Part shown: piece by piece, positions 15,390 to 25,195 of the stretch | Position numbering within the stretch: position 1 is the first letter of the stretch | Layout of the letters: each line of letters begins with the position of its first letter | The notes under the pieces: model-generated | What the model was told of the DNA's origin: nothing | Seen by the model: only the letters and a program-made list of their open reading frames with translations | Databases searched by the model: none | From: Paucibacter sp. Y2R2-4 | Lineage (GTDB): Bacteria > Pseudomonadota > Gammaproteobacteria > Burkholderiales > Burkholderiaceae_C | Assembly: GCF_025717535.1 (NCBI RefSeq) | Contig: NZ_JAJIRO010000001.1 | Span: 744,001 to 808,000, forward strand | Reading direction: 5' to 3' | Length of the DNA: 64,000 nt | Translations under genes and position numbers: made by a program

Positions 15390-16160
15390 ATGTCTGAAGC
15401 CAGTTTGATTGTTGAAAACCTGCACAAGCGCTACGGCGAACGCGAGGTGCTCAAGGGCGTTTCGCTGTCGGCCAAGACCGGCGATGTGATCACCCTGATC
15501 GGCTCCAGCGGCTCGGGCAAGAGCACCTTTTTGCGCTGCCTGAATCTGTTGGAGCAGCCCTATGAAGGCCGCTTGTCGCTGAACGGCGAAGAGCTCAAGC
15601 TGGTGCGCGACCGCGACGGCAGCCTCAAGTCCGCCGACGCCAAGCAGCTGCAGCACTGGCGCTCGCGCCTGGCCATGGTGTTCCAGAACTTCAACCTCTG
15701 GGGCCATCGCACGGTGATCGAAAACGTCATCGAAGCCCCCATCCATGTGCTGGGCGTGCCGCGTGCCGAGGCCATCGCCAAGGCCGAGGCGCTGCTGGCG
15801 CGCGTCGGTGTGAGCCACCGCAAAGACGTGTATCCCGCCCAGCTCTCCGGCGGCGAGCAGCAACGGGTGGCGATTGCCCGCGCCTTGGCGGTGGAGCCCG
15901 AGGTGATGCTGTTTGACGAGCCCACCTCAGCGCTGGACCCGGAGTTGGTGGGCGAAGTGCTGAAGGTGATGCGCGACCTGGCGGCCGAGGGCCGCACCAT
16001 GATCGTTGTCACCCACGAAATGGGCTTTGCCCGCGAGGTCTCCAACTACACCTTGTTCTTGCACCAGGGCAGGGTCGAAGAAGAAGGCAATCCGCGCGAG
16101 GTTTTGCTGAAGCCGCAAAGCCAGCGGCTTCAGCAATTTCTGAGCGGCGGGCTGAAGTAA
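15390..16160 (+). CDS. Polar amino-acid ABC transporter ATP-binding protein (HisP type)
   Basis: 256 residues, close to HisP in length. Walker A is GSSGSGKST, the signature is QLSGGEQQRVAIARALA, Walker B is VMLFDEPTSALD, and the switch histidine is in VTHEMGFA. The segment LNGEELKLVRDRDGSLKSADAKQLQHWRSRLAMVFQNFNLWGH is typical of the histidine/arginine importer ATPases. It closes the importer operon. The following histidine kinase starts 25 bp later on the same strand. Confidence 0.93.
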   Translation: MSEASLIVENLHKRYGEREVLKGVSLSAKTGDVITLIGSSGSGKSTFLRCLNLLEQPYEGRLSLNGEELKLVRDRDGSLKSADAKQLQHWRSRLAMVFQNFNLWGHRTVIENVIEAPIHVLGVPRAEAIAKAEALLARVGVSHRKDVYPAQLSGGEQQRVAIARALAVEPEVMLFDEPTSALDPELVGEVLKVMRDLAAEGRTMIVVTHEMGFAREVSNYTLFLHQGRVEEEGNPREVLLKPQSQRLQQFLSGGLK

Positions 16161-16185
16161 ACCGAGGGCAGGCCGGGGCTGATTG

Positions 16186-18546
16186 ATGGAACCCTCCGCC
16201 TTCGCCCAGACCGACCGCGCCTCGGCCGAGAGGCCAACTCACAGGCCTATTTTGCGTCGCACTTGGGTACAGGACGGCCTACTGCTGGCTGCCATTGCCC
16301 TGATTGGCGGCAGCATGTGCAGCATGGGCTACCGCGCTCTCCGAGATGCCGAAGCCTTACGGCAGGAAGAAATCCTCAACGCGGCGGTGAACACGGTGCT
16401 CAGCTCGGTGGAGCTGGAGCTGATTCGTGCCGCCGAAGCGGCGCGTAACGCCAGCCTGATGCTGGAACAAAAGCCGCAGCTTCAGCGCGCCGAGTTCAGC
16501 CGTTATGCCCAAGGCCTGATCGAGCATTTGCCCAGCGTCAAAGTACTGGAATGGCAGCCCATCGTCACGGCGACCGAGCGGACTCAGTTTGAAAAAGAGG
16601 CGCGGGCGCAGGGGCTGGAGGGCTTCCGCGTGGTGGAACCTGACGAAAAGACTGGCACTTGGCTGCCGGCCCCGCCGCGCGATCAATACCTGCCGGTCCT
16701 GTATGCCTGGCCCGAAAGCAATGCGGCTCTTGGTTTCAATCTGGCCGCCGATGCGCTGCGGATGAAGTCCAAGTTGCAAGCGGCCACCCTGGGCCAGCCT
16801 GTGGCCTCAGAGAGCTTTCGGGTCTTGCACGGTGACATCCACGCGTCCACGGCCTTTGGCTTTGCCATCACTGCGCCGGTCTACTTTGAAGGCTTCAGCG
16901 CGAGCCCGCGCCATCTGCGCGGCTATCTGGCCCTGGTGATCGAGTTGCCCCCGCTGCTCAAGCAAGCCAGCGAGCGGGCCGAGGCCGCCCATCTGGACCT
17001 GCTGATGTTTGACGAGGCCGCAACGCGGGGCAAGCCCATTTACGCCAGCCGCGCCGTCGAACTCAGCGAGCCCCATGCCCGCGATCGGACCAAAACCCTG
17101 AACGTGGCCCAACGCAGCTGGCATGTCTTGCTGCGCCCTCGGCCTGAGTTCTTTGCCGCCTTACCGCCCAGTTTTGCCGGCTGGATTCTTGCCGCCGGTC
17201 TGCTGTGCACCTTGCTCTTGATGGTGGCCGCGGGGCGCACACTGCAAGACCGACGCAGGCTGCAGAACGCCCAGCTTTCGCTGATGGATGAACGCCAGCG
17301 CCTGCAAAACGTCATCGACGGCACCCATGCGGGCAGTTGGGAGTACAACTTTTTGAGCGGTGAGATCCGCGTCAATAATCGCTGGGCCGAGATTGGCGGG
17401 CTGGACCCGGCGGAGTTCCGTGCAAGGCCGAACTATCGCTGGCAAAACGACTGCCACCCGGACGATGTGGCCCTGATCGAGCAAGCCCTGCACCAACACC
17501 TGCGCGGCGAAACGCCGGCCTACAGCGTCGACTACCGGCGTCGGCACGCCTCAGGCGGCTGGGTTTGGGTCTCGAACTCCGGCAGGGTTTTGCAAAGAGA
17601 TAGCCAAGGCCAGGCCCTCTTGATTGCCGGCACCATGGTGGAAATCGAAGCCCGCAAGCAGGCCGAGGCGCGCATTCTGGAGCTCAACAACACCTTGGAA
17701 CACCGCGTTGCCGAGCGCAGCGCCGAGCTCGAAGAGGCCATGTCAAAGCTGCGCCTGGCCCGCGAAGCCTTGGTGCGCAGCGAAGCCAAGGCCACCTTGA
17801 ACACCTTGGTGGCGGGTGTCTCCCATGAACTCAGCACCCCCATGAGCAATGGCCTGATTGGCGCCAGCACTTTGGCCGCGCTGGCCCAAGAGTTCCAGCA
17901 GCAGTTGGCCAAGGGCGAAGGCATGCGCCGCAGCGAGCTGAACCAGTTTTTGAATCAGATGATTGAAGGCAGCGAGCTGGCGGTGCGCAATATGGAGCGC
18001 GCGACCGACTTGATCAAGAGTTTCAGGCAGGTCGCCACCGATCAGGCCAGCGAACAAAGACGCCCCTTCGATCTGAACCTGGTGGTGCAGGAATTGTTGG
18101 ACGCCTTGGCGCCGGGACTGAAACGCCAGAAGCACGACAAGATTCGCATCAAGGTGGACATCCCCGAGGGCATGCGCTTCGACAGCTACCCTGGCCCGCT
18201 CGAGCAGGTGCTGACCAATCTGATCAACAACGCTTATCTGCACGCTTTTGAAGGACTGAACCAAGACGGCGAGTTTTTGATCAGCGCGGACTGGGCCGGC
18301 GCCGAGCATGTGCAGATCATCTGCCAGGACAATGGGCGCGGCATGGACGAGGCGACGCTGGTACAGCTCTTCACCCCCTTCTTCAGCACCAAGATCGGTC
18401 GCGGCGGCAGCGGTCTGGGCATGTCCATCGTGGACAACCTGGTCAGCAAGACCTTGGGCGGCGTCTTGAGAATCGAGTCAGCACCGGGACGCGGCACCTC
18501 GGTCTTCATCACCCTGCCCTTGATCGCGCCTCGGCCCAAGACCTAG
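16186..18546 (+). CDS. CHASE-PAS sensor histidine kinase
   Basis: 786 residues from ATG 16186. A membrane segment at about 28-50 precedes a periplasmic CHASE domain (about 60-310, with VLEWQPIVTATER and APVYFEG). A second membrane segment lies near 329-350. A cytoplasmic PAS domain follows (about 370-490, HASGGWVWVSNSGRV), then a coiled coil, HisKA with phosphoacceptor His547 (VSHELSTPMSN) and an HATPase with N box LTNLINNAYLHAF, DNGRGM and GGSGLGMS. No receiver domain is attached and no response regulator lies next to it. It is 25 bp after the importer operon, so it may be co-transcribed and sense a related compound. Confidence 0.9.
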   Translation: MEPSAFAQTDRASAERPTHRPILRRTWVQDGLLLAAIALIGGSMCSMGYRALRDAEALRQEEILNAAVNTVLSSVELELIRAAEAARNASLMLEQKPQLQRAEFSRYAQGLIEHLPSVKVLEWQPIVTATERTQFEKEARAQGLEGFRVVEPDEKTGTWLPAPPRDQYLPVLYAWPESNAALGFNLAADALRMKSKLQAATLGQPVASESFRVLHGDIHASTAFGFAITAPVYFEGFSASPRHLRGYLALVIELPPLLKQASERAEAAHLDLLMFDEAATRGKPIYASRAVELSEPHARDRTKTLNVAQRSWHVLLRPRPEFFAALPPSFAGWILAAGLLCTLLLMVAAGRTLQDRRRLQNAQLSLMDERQRLQNVIDGTHAGSWEYNFLSGEIRVNNRWAEIGGLDPAEFRARPNYRWQNDCHPDDVALIEQALHQHLRGETPAYSVDYRRRHASGGWVWVSNSGRVLQRDSQGQALLIAGTMVEIEARKQAEARILELNNTLEHRVAERSAELEEAMSKLRLAREALVRSEAKATLNTLVAGVSHELSTPMSNGLIGASTLAALAQEFQQQLAKGEGMRRSELNQFLNQMIEGSELAVRNMERATDLIKSFRQVATDQASEQRRPFDLNLVVQELLDALAPGLKRQKHDKIRIKVDIPEGMRFDSYPGPLEQVLTNLINNAYLHAFEGLNQDGEFLISADWAGAEHVQIICQDNGRGMDEATLVQLFTPFFSTKIGRGGSGLGMSIVDNLVSKTLGGVLRIESAPGRGTSVFITLPLIAPRPKT

Positions 18547-18556
18547 GGGCCGATAT

Positions 18557-19273
18557 TCAAGCCACTTCGGAGCGCAGCACCTTCAAAACGTCCGAGTGGA
18601 ACTCGCGCTGGTACAGCACATAGATCACGCCGAAGGTCGCCACCAGAAACGCCCAGGGCGAAAAAAACCAAGCGACAGCCGCAAAGGACAGGTAGTAGGC
18701 GCGCAGCCCGTCATTGAAGGTCTCGGCCGCCAGTCCCATGACACGGCCGGCGCGGTCCGCAAACGCCTCGCGTGAAGCTTCACCACTTTCAAAACGGGTG
18801 TGATCCGGGGCCGAGCCCACCAGCAAAGCGCCAAAAGTGTATTGCCGCATGCTCCAGGTGAAGCGGAAGAAGGCGTAGACAAAAATCGCCGTCAACAAGA
18901 CCAGTTTGAGCTCGAAGACCAACTCAGAGGTGCGCACCGTGAAAGGCAACTCACGCACCAACTCGGAAGCTTTCTCGCCGGCCCCCAACATGGCCAGCAA
19001 GCCACCGATGATCAGAATGGTGGTGGAGGCAAAAAAGGAGGGGCTGGTGGAGAGGTTTTGCACCACCACCCCGTCGACCACGCGCACATCCCGAAAAGTG
19101 GCCTGATACATCCAGCGCCAGCGCTCCAGATTGGTGGCCGCTAGGAGCGAGCCATCATGCTGCGAACGCCGCTTGGCAAAGCTGGCATAGCCCAACCAAG
19201 CCGCAAAAAACACCAGCAGCGCCAACCAATCCAACAAGGGCAAAAAGGCGACAAGATCAAGCAGCTTCTTCAT
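18557..19273 (-). CDS. DUF599 family membrane protein
   Basis: 238 residues with four to five membrane segments: an N-terminal one (LLDWLALLVFFAAWLGYASFA), then SPSFFASTTILIIGGLLAMLGAGE, LKLVLLTAIFVYAFFRFTWSMRQYTFGALLVG and a C-terminal hairpin. The order and the FTWSMRQY block match the DUF599 family. The function is unknown. The gene converges with the histidine kinase, with only about 10 bp between stops. Confidence 0.8.
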   Translation of the reverse strand: MKKLLDLVAFLPLLDWLALLVFFAAWLGYASFAKRRSQHDGSLLAATNLERWRWMYQATFRDVRVVDGVVVQNLSTSPSFFASTTILIIGGLLAMLGAGEKASELVRELPFTVRTSELVFELKLVLLTAIFVYAFFRFTWSMRQYTFGALLVGSAPDHTRFESGEASREAFADRAGRVMGLAAETFNDGLRAYYLSFAAVAWFFSPWAFLVATFGVIYVLYQREFHSDVLKVLRSEVA

Positions 19274-19389
19274 GGCAGGTGGGGCTCAACTTACAAGGGT
19301 CGGCACAAGGGTCAGAACAAACAGACGCAAGGATAGTGCCAGAAGAGCCCGCCCAAAGATCAAAGAAGCGGCTTTAACGAGTCAGTCGA

Positions 19390-20112
19390 TCAAGCGGCCA
19401 AATCAAAGACCAGCACCTCAGCATCTTGGCCGGCTTCCAGCTGCACGCGCGATTCATCGCTCAGCTGCAAGGCGTCGCCGCCCGCCAAAGTCTGGCCATT
19501 CACCTGCAAGCTGCCGCGCACCAGATGGACATAGGCGAGGCGTCCGGGTGCCAACTCCAGCGAGGCGTTTTCACTGCCGTCCAGCAAGCCCGCATACAAC
19601 TTGGCATTGGCATTCATGCGCACCGAACCTTCGGCGCCGTCCGCCGAGGCGATCAAGCGAAGGCGACCACGCTTTTCGCTGGCCGGAAAATGCTCTTGCT
19701 GATAGCCCGGCGCCAGGCCCAGTTGGTCGGGTTGGATCCAGATTTGCAAGAAATGGGTGCTGCGGCCCTCGGCATGGTTGAACTCGCTATGGCGCACGCC
19801 CGTGCCCGCACTCATGCGCTGCACATCGCCGGGCCGAATCACGCCGCTGTGGGCGCCACCGGCCGTGCCATTGCCCATGCTGTCTTTGTGCGCCAGTTCA
19901 CCCTCCAGCACATAGCTGATGATTTCCATATCGCGGTGACCATGGGTGCCAAAGCCGGTGCCCGGAGCGATGCGGTCTTCATTGATGACGCGCAAGGCGC
20001 CGAAGCCCATGCGCTTGGCATCGAAGTAGTCGGCAAAAGAGAAACTGTGGAAGGACTTCAGCCAGCCATGATCGGCGTAGCCGCGTTCGGAAGATTTGAT
20101 CAGTTCAAGCAT
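19390..20112 (-). CDS. Pirin family protein (YhaK-like bicupin)
   Basis: 240 residues from ATG 20112. The N-terminal cupin carries FHSFSFADYFDAKRMGFGALRVINEDRIAPGTGFGTHGHRDMEIISYVLEGELAHKDSMGN; the TGFGTHGHRDME segment contains the metal-binding residues. VQRMSAGTGVRHSEFNH is the second pirin motif. Relatives include quercetin 2,3-dioxygenases and redox-sensing pirins. It is divergent from a LysR regulator at 20247, a very common arrangement that suggests the regulator controls it. Confidence 0.92.
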   Translation of the reverse strand: MLELIKSSERGYADHGWLKSFHSFSFADYFDAKRMGFGALRVINEDRIAPGTGFGTHGHRDMEIISYVLEGELAHKDSMGNGTAGGAHSGVIRPGDVQRMSAGTGVRHSEFNHAEGRSTHFLQIWIQPDQLGLAPGYQQEHFPASEKRGRLRLIASADGAEGSVRMNANAKLYAGLLDGSENASLELAPGRLAYVHLVRGSLQVNGQTLAGGDALQLSDESRVQLEAGQDAEVLVFDLAA

Positions 20113-20246
20113 GACTCGACTCCTTGGTGGTGGGCCACAGCGTTTGCGGCATGGCTTCACTGTAGGGGAAGCCAGTCGATTCATGGTCCTCGGGCCTTGA
20201 AGGCATCATTCAAATAAGATGAAACCCCATTCGATTCTTTGACCCG

Positions 20247-21233
20247 ATGCACAAACCGGAAAAATACCGGGCGCTGACCCCAGAAGCGCTCAGCATGATG
20301 GACACCATCGCCCGCACCGGAAGCTTTGCGGCGGCCGCACGCGAGATGGGCAAAGTGCCCTCGGCGCTGACCTACAGCGTGCGTCAATTGGAAGAGGCGC
20401 TGGATGTCCTGCTCTTTGACCGCCGCTCGCGCCAAGCGGAGCTGACGGCCGCCGGCCAAGAACTCCTGAGGGAAGGCCGCCGCTTGCTGCAGGAGATCGA
20501 TGCAGTGGCGAACCGGGTGCGCCGCATCGCCACCGGCTGGGAGAGCGAACTCACGCTGGTCATTGACGACGCCATTGCACGCCGCGCCATCTTTGACCTG
20601 ATGGAAGCCTTCTATCAAATCAATGCGGGCAGCCCAGACTCGCCCAGCGCCCCGCCAACGCGTCTGAAGCTCCGCGTCGATGTCTTGTCCGGCACCTGGG
20701 AAGCGCTGATCTCGGGCCAGGCCGACCTGGCCATCGGCACCTCGGCCCAGCCGCCGGGCAGCGCGGTGCATTGCGAGCTCTTGGGTGAGATGGAGATGGT
20801 GTTCTGCGCCGCGCCGCATCACCCCTTAGCGCAGCAGGCCCAGCCGCTGGAGCTGAGCACGATTGCCGAGCACCGCATCATCACCGTGGCCGACACCGCC
20901 CGCAGCCTGGCACCGATGACGATTGGCGTCATGCCCGGCCAGGAAGTGCTGACCCTGCCCAGCATGTCCAGCAAGCTCGAAGCCATGTTGCGCGGCATTG
21001 GTTGCGGCAATTTGCCGCGCGCCATGGTGCGCCGCCATATTGAAGCCGGCCGCTTGGTCGAGCTGTCGCGCAAGCAGGCGCCCAACCGTTTTCCTATGCA
21101 CTACGCCTGGCGCAAAGGTGGCGGCAATGGAGCGCAATTGCCGGGGCAAGCCTTGGCCTGGTGGTTGCAACAGCTGCAAAGCCCCAGCACCCGCCAAGCC
21201 TTGCTTGAACAGCATGAGGGTCTGATTCTTTGA
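20247..21233 (+). CDS. LysR-family transcriptional regulator
   Basis: 328 residues. The N-terminal winged helix-turn-helix spans about residues 10-70: [60 protein letters not shown]. An effector-binding domain follows ([36 protein letters not shown]). It is divergent from the pirin gene with 134 bp between starts. The effector is unknown; by context it likely controls the pirin gene. gluQ starts 13 bp after its stop. Confidence 0.92.
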   Translation: MHKPEKYRALTPEALSMMDTIARTGSFAAAAREMGKVPSALTYSVRQLEEALDVLLFDRRSRQAELTAAGQELLREGRRLLQEIDAVANRVRRIATGWESELTLVIDDAIARRAIFDLMEAFYQINAGSPDSPSAPPTRLKLRVDVLSGTWEALISGQADLAIGTSAQPPGSAVHCELLGEMEMVFCAAPHHPLAQQAQPLELSTIAEHRIITVADTARSLAPMTIGVMPGQEVLTLPSMSSKLEAMLRGIGCGNLPRAMVRRHIEAGRLVELSRKQAPNRFPMHYAWRKGGGNGAQLPGQALAWWLQQLQSPSTRQALLEQHEGLIL

Positions 21234-21246
21234 GTGTTTTGAGTTC

Positions 21247-22152
21247 ATGAAATCCCGCAGGCCCTATATCGGGCGATTCGCGCCCTCCCCGACCGGCCCC
21301 TTGCATGCCGGCTCCCTGGTGGCGGCGCTGGCCAGTTGGCTGGACGCCCGGGCGCACGGCGGGCGCTGGCTGATCCGCATCGAAGACATTGATGGGCCGC
21401 GCTGCCCGCCTGGCACGGACCGGCTGATTCTGGATCAGCTGAGCCGCTGTGGCCTGTTTCCGGACGAGCCGCCACTTTGGCAATCCACCCGCGAGGCCCG
21501 CTATGCCCAGGCCCTGCAGCATTTGCAAGACACGGGCTGGGTCTATGGCTGCGCCTGCTCGCGCAAGCAAATCAGCGAGGCCTTGGCTGCCCGCGGGCGC
21601 TTGAGCGAACGGCATGGCGAGTTGGTCTACCCCGGTACCTGTCGAACAGGCCTGCCCGAGGGCCAAGCGGCCCGAGCCTGGCGCCTGCGCAGCACGGCCG
21701 ATCAAGCGCAAACGCAAGACCTGACCCTGCGCTGGCAGGACCGGCGCCTCGGCGCGCAAGAGCAAAACCTCAGCCAAGAGGTTGGCGACTTTGTGCTCAA
21801 ACGTGCCGACGGGCTGTGGGCCTACCAGTTGGCGGTGGTGGTCGATGATGCCGAGCAAGGCATCAGCGACATCGTGCGCGGCGAAGACTTGGCCGACAAC
21901 ACGCCACGTCAGATCCGCCTGCAGCAATTGCTCGGCCTGCCGCTGCCGCGTTATCTGCACACGCCCTTGGTGCTGGGCCAAGACGGGCAAAAACTGTCCA
22001 AGCAAAACGGGGCCGCAGCGCTCGACTTGGGTCAGCCCGAGCAAGCGCTGGGTCAGGCCGCCGCGATGCTGGGCCTGCGCATTGAAGGCCACAGCGTGGC
22101 CGAGCAACTCGCCCAGGCGGTGACCGCTTGGCGCGAAAGAATGCTGGCATGA
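21247..22152 (+). CDS. gluQ: Glutamyl-Q tRNA(Asp) synthetase
   Basis: 301 residues, matching the truncated GluRS paralogue that lacks the anticodon-binding domain. The class I motif is [27 protein letters not shown] (HAGS in place of HIGH). RIEDIDGPR follows, then a cysteine-containing insertion ([11 protein letters not shown]), [23 protein letters not shown] and the KMSKS equivalent KLSKQNGA. The enzyme adds glutamate to queuosine of tRNA(Asp) (known). The second zinc-ligand region (YPGTCR) is present. The end of the gene lies 54 bp before the FKBP gene. Confidence 0.93.
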   Translation: MKSRRPYIGRFAPSPTGPLHAGSLVAALASWLDARAHGGRWLIRIEDIDGPRCPPGTDRLILDQLSRCGLFPDEPPLWQSTREARYAQALQHLQDTGWVYGCACSRKQISEALAARGRLSERHGELVYPGTCRTGLPEGQAARAWRLRSTADQAQTQDLTLRWQDRRLGAQEQNLSQEVGDFVLKRADGLWAYQLAVVVDDAEQGISDIVRGEDLADNTPRQIRLQQLLGLPLPRYLHTPLVLGQDGQKLSKQNGAAALDLGQPEQALGQAAAMLGLRIEGHSVAEQLAQAVTAWRERMLA

Positions 22153-22206
22153 TGCCGCCCACGCCGCCTGCGACAATCGCAGCCGGCAATTGAACAACGA
22201 CCCCTG

Positions 22207-22947
22207 ATGGCAGAAGGACACCAGATGATTACCACCCCAAGCGGCTTGCAGATTGAAGACACGGTCGAGGGCAGCGGCGCCGAAGCCAAGTCCGGCCACG
22301 ACGTCAGCGTGCACTACACCGGCTGGCTCTACAAGGACGGCGCCAAGGGTGCCAAGTTCGACTCCAGCAAGGATCGCGGCCAGCCCTTCAAGTTTGAGTT
22401 GGATGGCGGTATGGTCATCCGCGGCTGGGACGAAGGCGTGCAAGGCATGAAGATCGGTGGCAGCCGTACCCTCATCATCCCCGCAGAGCTGGGCTATGGC
22501 GCACGCGGCGCCGGTGGCGTGATTCCTCCGAACGCCACCCTGATCTTTGAAGTGGAACTGCTGGGCTTGAGCGGCGGCGACACGCCGGTCGAATTGAACC
22601 TGACGAGCAATCCCAGCGGCTTGCAGTTTGAAGACACCGTGGTCGGTGAAGGCGCGGAAGCCAAGGCTGGCCAGCGCGTGACGGTGCACTACACCGGCTG
22701 GCTCTACAAAAAAGGCAGCAAGGGCAAGAAGTTTGATTCCAGCAAGGACCGCGGAGATCCGTTCCGCTTTGCCCTGGGCGGCGGCGAAGTGATCCGCGGC
22801 TGGGACGAAGGCGTGCAAGGCATGAAGGTGGGCGGCACTCGCATGCTGGTGATCCCCGCCGATATGGGCTACGGCGCTCGCGGCGCCGGTGGCGTGATCC
22901 CGCCCAATGCCACCCTGCTGTTTGAAGTGGAGTTGCTGGCGGTTTGA
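22207..22947 (+). CDS. Tandem two-domain FKBP-type peptidyl-prolyl isomerase
   Basis: 246 residues made of two full FKBP domains, about residues 10-120 and 130-246. Each has the order [28 protein letters not shown]/[40 protein letters not shown]. The catalytic-pocket residues (Tyr, Phe, Asp, Trp, Tyr, Phe) appear in both copies. No signal peptide was seen, so it is cytoplasmic. Single-domain cytoplasmic FKBPs of about 115 residues are usual in this group; the fused repeat looks like an internal gene duplication. A strong terminator follows. Confidence 0.92.
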   Translation: [246 protein letters not shown]

Positions 22948-22967
22948 TTCAAACGACCGGTTTGCTC

Positions 22968-22991
22968 AAAGGCCCCAATCGGGGCCTTTTT
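22968..22991 (+). terminator. Rho-independent terminator after the FKBP gene
   Basis: AAAGGCCCC and GGGGCCTTT pair around AATC and are followed by T-rich sequence. It lies 21 bp after the stop codon. Confidence 0.9.
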
Positions 22992-23114
22992 CTTTGAGCG
23001 CTGCACGCGTCTTCGCGCGGCAGCAAACCCCTAAGTCAAAGCCCAGCAACTCTCGCTTCAGCCTGACGCCTCGGCTATGCTGCGCCGCATTCCATGGACT
23101 AACGAGGCAGCTGC

Positions 23115-24092
23115 ATGCATCACTTCTTGCATCACCGCGCCCTGCGCACGACTTTGCTCTGCGCAGGCTTGGCTTTCACCGCTCACAGCGCGACAGCCGC
23201 CAGTTACTCACAGTTGATCGCCTTTGGCGACAGCCTTTCAGACAAGGGCAATTTCTTTCAAGCCACCGGCGGCACCGTGCCCCAGCCTAGCGACTACTAC
23301 CAGGGCCGTTTCTCCAACGGGCCGGTCGCCGTGGAGCATTTGGCACAAGGCCTGGGTGTCGGTCTCAACGACTACGCCTACGGCGGCGCCATGTCGGGAC
23401 TGTTGAACGGCGCGGTGGAGGCCAGCGGCCAAGGTGGGCCTTTGCTGCAAACCGGCGTGCTGTCTCAAATTGCTTCGTTTCAATCCGGATTGGGTGCGGC
23501 CTCGGCCGATGCCAATGCGCTGTACTTTGTCTGGGCGGGAGCCAATGACTTTCAGTACCACGGCTACACCTCGAGCACGGCTCAAACCGCACTGCAAAAC
23601 CTCAGCACCAGTGTCAGCACGCTGTACTCGCTCGGCGCCCGCAACTTTTTGCTGCCCGGTCTGCCCGATCTAGGTTTAACACCCGGCGGACTGACTTCTG
23701 GAGGCTCGGCCCTCTTGCATCAACTGTCCCTCAGTTACAACCAAGGCTTGAAAGCGAACATCGAGCAATTGCGTATCTTGCCTGGAGCGCAGATCAGCTT
23801 CTTTGACACTCTGGCCGAGCAGCAAGCCTTGGTCGACAACCCAGCGAATTACGGGCTCAGCAATGTGAAGGACGCCTGTTTCAGTGGTTATGTGGGTGTC
23901 GCCGGCAATACATGCAGCAGCCCTGAAAGCTATATGTATTGGGACCGGGTCCATCCGTCGGCAGTCACCCATCAAATCTTGGGCCAATCGATGTTGGCTG
24001 CGGTGCCTGAACCACAAACCCTCTTATTAATGGCTGTGGGAGTGCTTGCCCTCTTGGCCCGAGGCGGCGGCAAGAAGAGAATGAGCGCATGA
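23115..24092 (+). CDS. SGNH/GDSL hydrolase with PEP-CTERM sorting signal
   Basis: 325 residues. A signal peptide ends near ATAAS. SGNH block I is FGDSLSDKGN with catalytic Ser40, block III is FVWAGANDF, and block V is WDRVHPSAV. The last 30 residues are a PEP-CTERM tail: VPEPQTLLLMAVGVLALLA followed by RGGGKKR. In such proteins an exosortase removes the tail during export to the surface or exopolysaccharide (known for the PEP-CTERM/EpsH system). It is probably an extracellular lipase or esterase; the substrate is unknown. It stands alone and converges with the EVE gene. No exosortase gene is in the window. Confidence 0.88.
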   Translation: MHHFLHHRALRTTLLCAGLAFTAHSATAASYSQLIAFGDSLSDKGNFFQATGGTVPQPSDYYQGRFSNGPVAVEHLAQGLGVGLNDYAYGGAMSGLLNGAVEASGQGGPLLQTGVLSQIASFQSGLGAASADANALYFVWAGANDFQYHGYTSSTAQTALQNLSTSVSTLYSLGARNFLLPGLPDLGLTPGGLTSGGSALLHQLSLSYNQGLKANIEQLRILPGAQISFFDTLAEQQALVDNPANYGLSNVKDACFSGYVGVAGNTCSSPESYMYWDRVHPSAVTHQILGQSMLAAVPEPQTLLLMAVGVLALLARGGGKKRMSA

Positions 24093-24162
24093 GCACCCCA
24101 TTCAACTTGATCTGTGTCGCCACCGCCGCTATCGAGGCTCTGCCCAAGACCGGCGGTATTTC

Positions 24163-24696
24163 TCAACAGCCGCCTGAGCTGAGCACTTCGAACTTTTGAA
24201 CCCCCATGGCTTGATCGATCAGGGCCATATCGAGCCCGCTGATCTGAAACAAGCCAAAGCGCAACTGATAGGCCCAGTTTTTTTGGCCACGGGAGAACTC
24301 CAGTCTCTCAAGCAGCGGACGAATCGGGCAGTGCTGTGAGGTCTGCCAGGCCACATCGCGTCGCCAAGGCGTGAAGCCGCCGCCCATATCAAACAAATAG
24401 GGCTCGCGAGGCAGCACCTCTCCCAGTGCAGTGAAACACTGCAGTCGATCCTTGCCACCGAACTCGGTACTGGGCGAGTAATAGACCACCCGGTCGCCGG
24501 GCCGCAAGCGCTTGAGTGGCCCAGCCTTGCCATGGCAGACCTGCATAAAGCCCTGCGCTTGGCCCAGCCGCACATGATCGGCACTGGCCACCGCAAGCCA
24601 GCTGCGCTGAGGCCGAGTTGCTGACCTTGCAACTGACGGCGCTATGAACTCGAAGCCGGGCAAACAAGCGCTTTCCCGCGCGGGACCCACGCTCAC
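24163..24696 (-). CDS. EVE domain protein
   Basis: 177 residues from GTG 24696. The EVE core starts near residue 32: [86 protein letters not shown] follows. EVE domains are PUA-like folds, some of which bind modified bases in DNA or RNA. The GTG overlaps the TGA of the upstream VOC gene (GTGA), so translation is probably coupled, which explains a start about 30 residues before the domain. A shorter start is not obvious. Confidence 0.85.
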   Translation of the reverse strand: MSVGPARESACLPGFEFIAPSVARSATRPQRSWLAVASADHVRLGQAQGFMQVCHGKAGPLKRLRPGDRVVYYSPSTEFGGKDRLQCFTALGEVLPREPYLFDMGGGFTPWRRDVAWQTSQHCPIRPLLERLEFSRGQKNWAYQLRFGLFQISGLDMALIDQAMGVQKFEVLSSGGC

Positions 24697-25073
24697 TGGC
24701 CATTCGGCGCGAACACGCGCAGGCGATGACCATCCGGGTCGGTGGCGGTGAAGGTGTAGCCAAAGTCCATCACCGTTGGCGACTGAACCATGGGCAGGCC
24801 CATGTCGCGCCAGGCTTGAAACAAATCATCCACGGCCTGAATTGAGGCTTGCGCGAATGCCAACTCGCCGCAAGCTGGACCCGCTGCAGCCTCCACCGTC
24901 GGCGCCACCGTTTGGCGCGCCCACAGACCCAGCTTCAATCCTGAATCCAGCGCAAACATGGCAAAGGTCGGCGAGCTTTCGATCGGCGAGCGCTCCAGAA
25001 TTCGGGCATAGAGCGCGGCGCTCTCGATGGGGCTTGCGACATAGAGAAGAATGAAATTGGGCTGTTGATTCAT
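24693..25073 (-). CDS. VOC family (glyoxalase/bleomycin resistance-like) protein
   Basis: 126 residues from ATG 25073, which has a GGAG site upstream. One vicinal-oxygen-chelate unit is visible: [45 protein letters not shown], then [51 protein letters not shown]. The ending [11 protein letters not shown] is the usual second metal-site strand. Such single-domain proteins act as dimers; the activity is unknown. It is followed by the EVE gene with a 4-bp overlap. A WYL regulator gene lies 122 bp upstream on the same strand. Confidence 0.85.
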   Translation of the reverse strand: MNQQPNFILLYVASPIESAALYARILERSPIESSPTFAMFALDSGLKLGLWARQTVAPTVEAAAGPACGELAFAQASIQAVDDLFQAWRDMGLPMVQSPTVMDFGYTFTATDPDGHRLRVFAPNGQ

Positions 25074-25195
25074 GCGATGCACTCCAGAGTGAAGAAGCGG
25101 TCGTTTGATTGACCTGCCTCGCATCGTAGAAATCAGCACTGTCAATTTCTGGCAGCAGCGCTCAGCGCTAGTGGCCAAAGCCGCTGGACCTCAGA

